Source: Halomonas sp. TA22 (lineage in GTDB: Bacteria > Pseudomonadota > Gammaproteobacteria > Pseudomonadales > Halomonadaceae). From it: a stretch of DNA of 64,000 nucleotides. Location: contig NZ_CP053108.1 of assembly GCF_013009075.1 (NCBI RefSeq), forward strand, positions 558,001 to 622,000, in the 5' to 3' direction. The position numbers and the translations under genes were made by a program. The notes under the pieces were generated by a model, which saw only the letters and a program-made list of their open reading frames with translations, made no database searches and was not told the origin of the DNA. This document shows positions 61,771-64,000 of the stretch, one piece after another (within the stretch, counting starts at the first letter, position 1; each line of letters opens with the position of its first letter).

Positions 61771-63093
61771 CTACTTGACGAAGCGGGGCGATAGCTCGCT
61801 TAACACCTCGTCGAGAATGCTCAACCCCTGTTCGACCTCCTGTGCAGACACCGTGCAGGGCGGGACCACATGGATGCGGTTCTCGACGATGAAAGTGAGT
61901 AGGCCTTTTGCCGCAAGCGCACCCTTGAGCTCTGCCATGCCAGTGCCTGCAAGTGGCTCACGCGTTTCGGGATCAGTCACGAATTCGAGGGCATGGAATA
62001 CACCGAGGCCGCGCCGCTCGCCGATAATGGCGTGCTTGTCTGCCAGCGTATCGAGCCCCGACGCCAACACACCGTTGCCTACGCGGTCGGCATTTTCGAT
62101 GATGCCCTCTTCTTCCATGGCATCGAGCGTAGCGACGATGGATGCCATGGCAAGCGGATGCCCGGAGTAGGTCATGCCACCCACGAAGAAGTGATCATCA
62201 AAATAGCGGCTGATCCGCTCGGAGATGATCACCCCACCCGTGGGGACATAACCGGAGTTGACGCCCTTGGCGAAGACGATCAGATCCGGCTCCACCGCAA
62301 AGTGATCGAAGGCGAACCAGCTCCCGGTACGCCCGAAGCCTGCCATGACCTCGTCGAGAATCAGCATGATGCCAAACTCGTCGGCAAGCGCGCGCACGCC
62401 CTTGAGATACTCCTTCGGTGGCACGAGGATGCCCGCGGTACCGGGAATGGTTTCCAGCAAAATGGCGGCAATGGCTTGGGGGCCTTCGCACTCGATCACC
62501 CTACGCAGGTGATGCAAGGCACGTTCACACTCTTCCTCCTCTGAGCTCGACCAGAAATCGGTGCGGTACAGATAGGGATTGAAAAAGTGGGCATGGCCGC
62601 GAGCAAATTCGTTGGGTACGCGCCGCCAGTCACCCGTGGCTGCGATGGCCGACCCGGTATTGCCGTGATAGGAGCGATAGGCCGAAAGCACCTTGTCGCG
62701 CCCGGTGACGATACGCGCCATACGAATCGCGTTCTCATTGGCGTCGGCACCGGCGTTGGTGAAGAACACCTTCTTGAAGCTATCGGGGGCGCGGGCCAGG
62801 ATGCGCTTGGCGGCTTCGCCGCGTGCCAGGTTGGCGTGCGCCGGCGCCACCGTGGCGAGAGTCTCGGCCTGCGCCTTGATAGCAGCCACTACCTTGGGGT
62901 GCTGATGGCCGATATTGGTATTGACCAGCTGGCTACTGAAGTCGAGATACTCCTTGCCGGCGAAGTCCCACAGCTTGCACCCCGACGCACCGGCGATCAC
63001 CAGCGGATTGAGGCTGCCCTGTACAGACCAGGAGTGGAAGATGTGCTCTCGATCCAGTTGGTATACGTATTCGTTCGATTCTTTATGAGACAT
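61771..63093 (-). CDS. Class III PLP aminotransferase (taurine/omega-amino acid type)
   Basis: A 440-residue class III aminotransferase. It opens with DREHIFHSWSVQG and FSSQLVNTNIGHQHP, carries the ILDEVMAGFGRTG block (about residues 245-257) and PLP-binding Lys276 in FAKGVNSGYVP. These features resemble taurine-pyruvate and related omega-amino acid transaminases. With the MocR regulator, the amino-acid importer and the divergent TauE gene, degradation of taurine or another omega-amino acid is plausible. No sulfoacetaldehyde acetyltransferase is in view, so taurine remains a guess. Confidence 0.88.
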   Translation of the reverse strand: MSHKESNEYVYQLDREHIFHSWSVQGSLNPLVIAGASGCKLWDFAGKEYLDFSSQLVNTNIGHQHPKVVAAIKAQAETLATVAPAHANLARGEAAKRILARAPDSFKKVFFTNAGADANENAIRMARIVTGRDKVLSAYRSYHGNTGSAIAATGDWRRVPNEFARGHAHFFNPYLYRTDFWSSSEEEECERALHHLRRVIECEGPQAIAAILLETIPGTAGILVPPKEYLKGVRALADEFGIMLILDEVMAGFGRTGSWFAFDHFAVEPDLIVFAKGVNSGYVPTGGVIISERISRYFDDHFFVGGMTYSGHPLAMASIVATLDAMEEEGIIENADRVGNGVLASGLDTLADKHAIIGERRGLGVFHALEFVTDPETREPLAGTGMAELKGALAAKGLLTFIVENRIHVVPPCTVSAQEVEQGLSILDEVLSELSPRFVK

Positions 63094-63374
63094 GTGTGCC
63101 TGCTTCCGTCATCTGGTTAAAAATCCGAGCCTCTACGCGGCATCGTTTGGGCCTCGTACAACTGATTCGTTTACAGGCCCACGTCGTCATGCCGGTGACG
63201 ATGGACGACCAGACTAGAAAAACGCTCACCTCCCCCATAGAGCCAGAACGGACCGGCCGCCTGGACAGACGCGATGGACGGAGATGTCCCGAGCAACCGC
63301 CTCATCTGGCCCTATGAGCAACCCGAGCAGTTTTCTAGAGTAACGCCACGTCAACCACAAGGAACTGAAACGAC
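63094..63374. promoter_or_regulatory. Divergent promoter region of the aminotransferase and TauE genes
   Basis: No gene in 281 bases. ATAGAGCCAGA (63237-63247) and the inverted TCTGGCCCTAT (63305-63315) form a spaced inverted repeat with 10 of 11 matching positions, similar to TAGAGCCAGA before the MocR gene. Confidence 0.4.
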
Positions 63375-64000
63375 GTGAGTTTACTGCCCGCCATGCTCAT
63401 CGTGTTCTTCGCCGGCGTGGTACGCGGGTACAGCGGCTTTGGCTTTGCCATGATCGTGGCGTTGGGGCTGATGTTCTTCATGCCGCCGGTGCATGCCATC
63501 CCGATGGCACTGCTGCTGGACCTAGTGTGCAGCCTGGGACTGCTGCGCCGAGCTATGCATCGCATGCATCACGCCATGACGCCTCGGCTCATCGTCGGCA
63601 TGCTGATCGCAACACCGCTCGGCGTCTGGCTGGTCGCCTACTTGCCGGCTGAGAGAATCAGCACACTGGTGGCGGTGGTGTCACTGCTGGGTGGTTTGTC
63701 CATCCTATTCGGACGCAAGCCTAGGGCGCCGGCAATCGAACCAGCTACACCTGGGCGGCTGGAAAGATACGCCATCCCGGCGGGGGGCGTCTCCGGTCTC
63801 TCGATGACCATGGCCTCTGCGGGGGGACCACCGCTGATGCTGTATCTCCTCAACACATCCTTGCCGCCGACAGTCATGCGTGCCACGGCCATCGTGTTCT
63901 TCATGGCCAGTAGCAGTTGTTCCTTGCTCGGTTTCGCCCTAGTCGGAGCATTGACGAGCGACATCCTCACCTGGGGAGCGATGCTGGTGATCCCAGCGCT
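63375..64000 (+). CDS. TauE/SafE-family membrane permease (5' part)
   Basis: The open frame starts at GTG 63375 (AAGGAA site) and runs off the window after 208 codons. It encodes hydrophobic segments with the family's RGYSGFGFA motif at about residues 16-24 and the second-half ASAGGPPLMLYLL block. TauE/SafE proteins export sulfite or organosulfonates, or import small anions. Its position next to a taurine-like aminotransferase fits sulfonate metabolism. Confidence 0.87.
   Translation, partial: MSLLPAMLIVFFAGVVRGYSGFGFAMIVALGLMFFMPPVHAIPMALLLDLVCSLGLLRRAMHRMHHAMTPRLIVGMLIATPLGVWLVAYLPAERISTLVAVVSLLGGLSILFGRKPRAPAIEPATPGRLERYAIPAGGVSGLSMTMASAGGPPLMLYLLNTSLPPTVMRATAIVFFMASSSCSLLGFALVGALTSDILTWGAMLVIPA

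Noticed and set aside
1-64000. tRNA, rRNA, CRISPR arrays, insertion sequences, phage attachment sites
   Set aside because: None was recognised on either strand by reading; short RNA genes could still be missed without a covariance search.

Overview
The window looks like chromosome from a high-GC gammaproteobacterium of the Halomonadaceae (Halomonas-like). Support comes from the protein families: a BCCT osmolyte transporter, a phasin, TRAP and polyamine-type ABC importers, MocR/LysR/FCD-GntR regulators, and a YjfB-like motility protein at the left edge. This is inferred from family content and codon style, not from a search. No rRNA, tRNA, CRISPR, phage or IS element is visible. The window is a chain of catabolic and uptake operons.

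Region 1 (about 290-12,560) is a self-contained amine/amino-acid oxidation locus. Two tandem, translationally coupled NocR-like LysR genes sit between a leftward DadA-like oxidase plus a solitary solute-binding protein and a rightward operon. That operon encodes a four-gene polyamine-type ABC importer, a second DadA-like oxidase, a three-part HcnA/B/C-type flavin/[2Fe-2S] dehydrogenase and RidA. The likely job is uptake and oxidation of an opine or N-substituted/D-amino acid, with RidA clearing the imine. The locus is bracketed by two nearly identical terminator hairpins.

Region 2 (12,616-20,215) holds a phasin with a repeated upstream operator, then a Fur-box-bearing ferric-siderophore system (TonB receptor, two permeases, ATPase, binding protein) and a LysR gene.

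Region 3 (20,418-32,051) is a guanidine-I (ykkC) riboswitch followed by a tight operon: nitrate/taurine-type ABC importer, two UAAP proteins (carboxyguanidine deiminase type), a 1204-residue biotin-dependent guanidine/urea carboxylase, a 2-oxoglutarate/Fe(II) oxygenase, a protein of unrecognised family and allophanate hydrolase. The oxygenase and the unknown protein are joined to the rest by ATGA overlaps. They are the most interesting part of the window because they suggest that guanidine is released from a larger substrate inside the cell.

Region 4 (32,081-52,656) contains two GSTs, a lactate permease with a nested-palindrome promoter, a gamma-carbonic anhydrase, and a long leftward operon: TRAP transporter, crotonase, CaiB-type CoA-transferase, serine-glyoxylate aminotransferase and a YdiJ-like FAD/Fe-S dehydrogenase. 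A GlcG-like gene and an FCD-GntR regulator accompany it. GAATTC-centred palindromes occur at three promoters of this cluster. The complete glycolate oxidase operon glcDEFG with its divergent GntR regulator follows. The region handles 2-hydroxyacids and glyoxylate.

Region 5 (52,707-64,000) contains a BCCT carrier, a small periplasmic protein, an EamA exporter, a polar amino-acid ABC importer divergent from a MocR regulator, a chimeric pseudogene (aldolase fragment joined to the tail of a second MocR), a class III aminotransferase and a TauE/SafE permease cut by the window edge.
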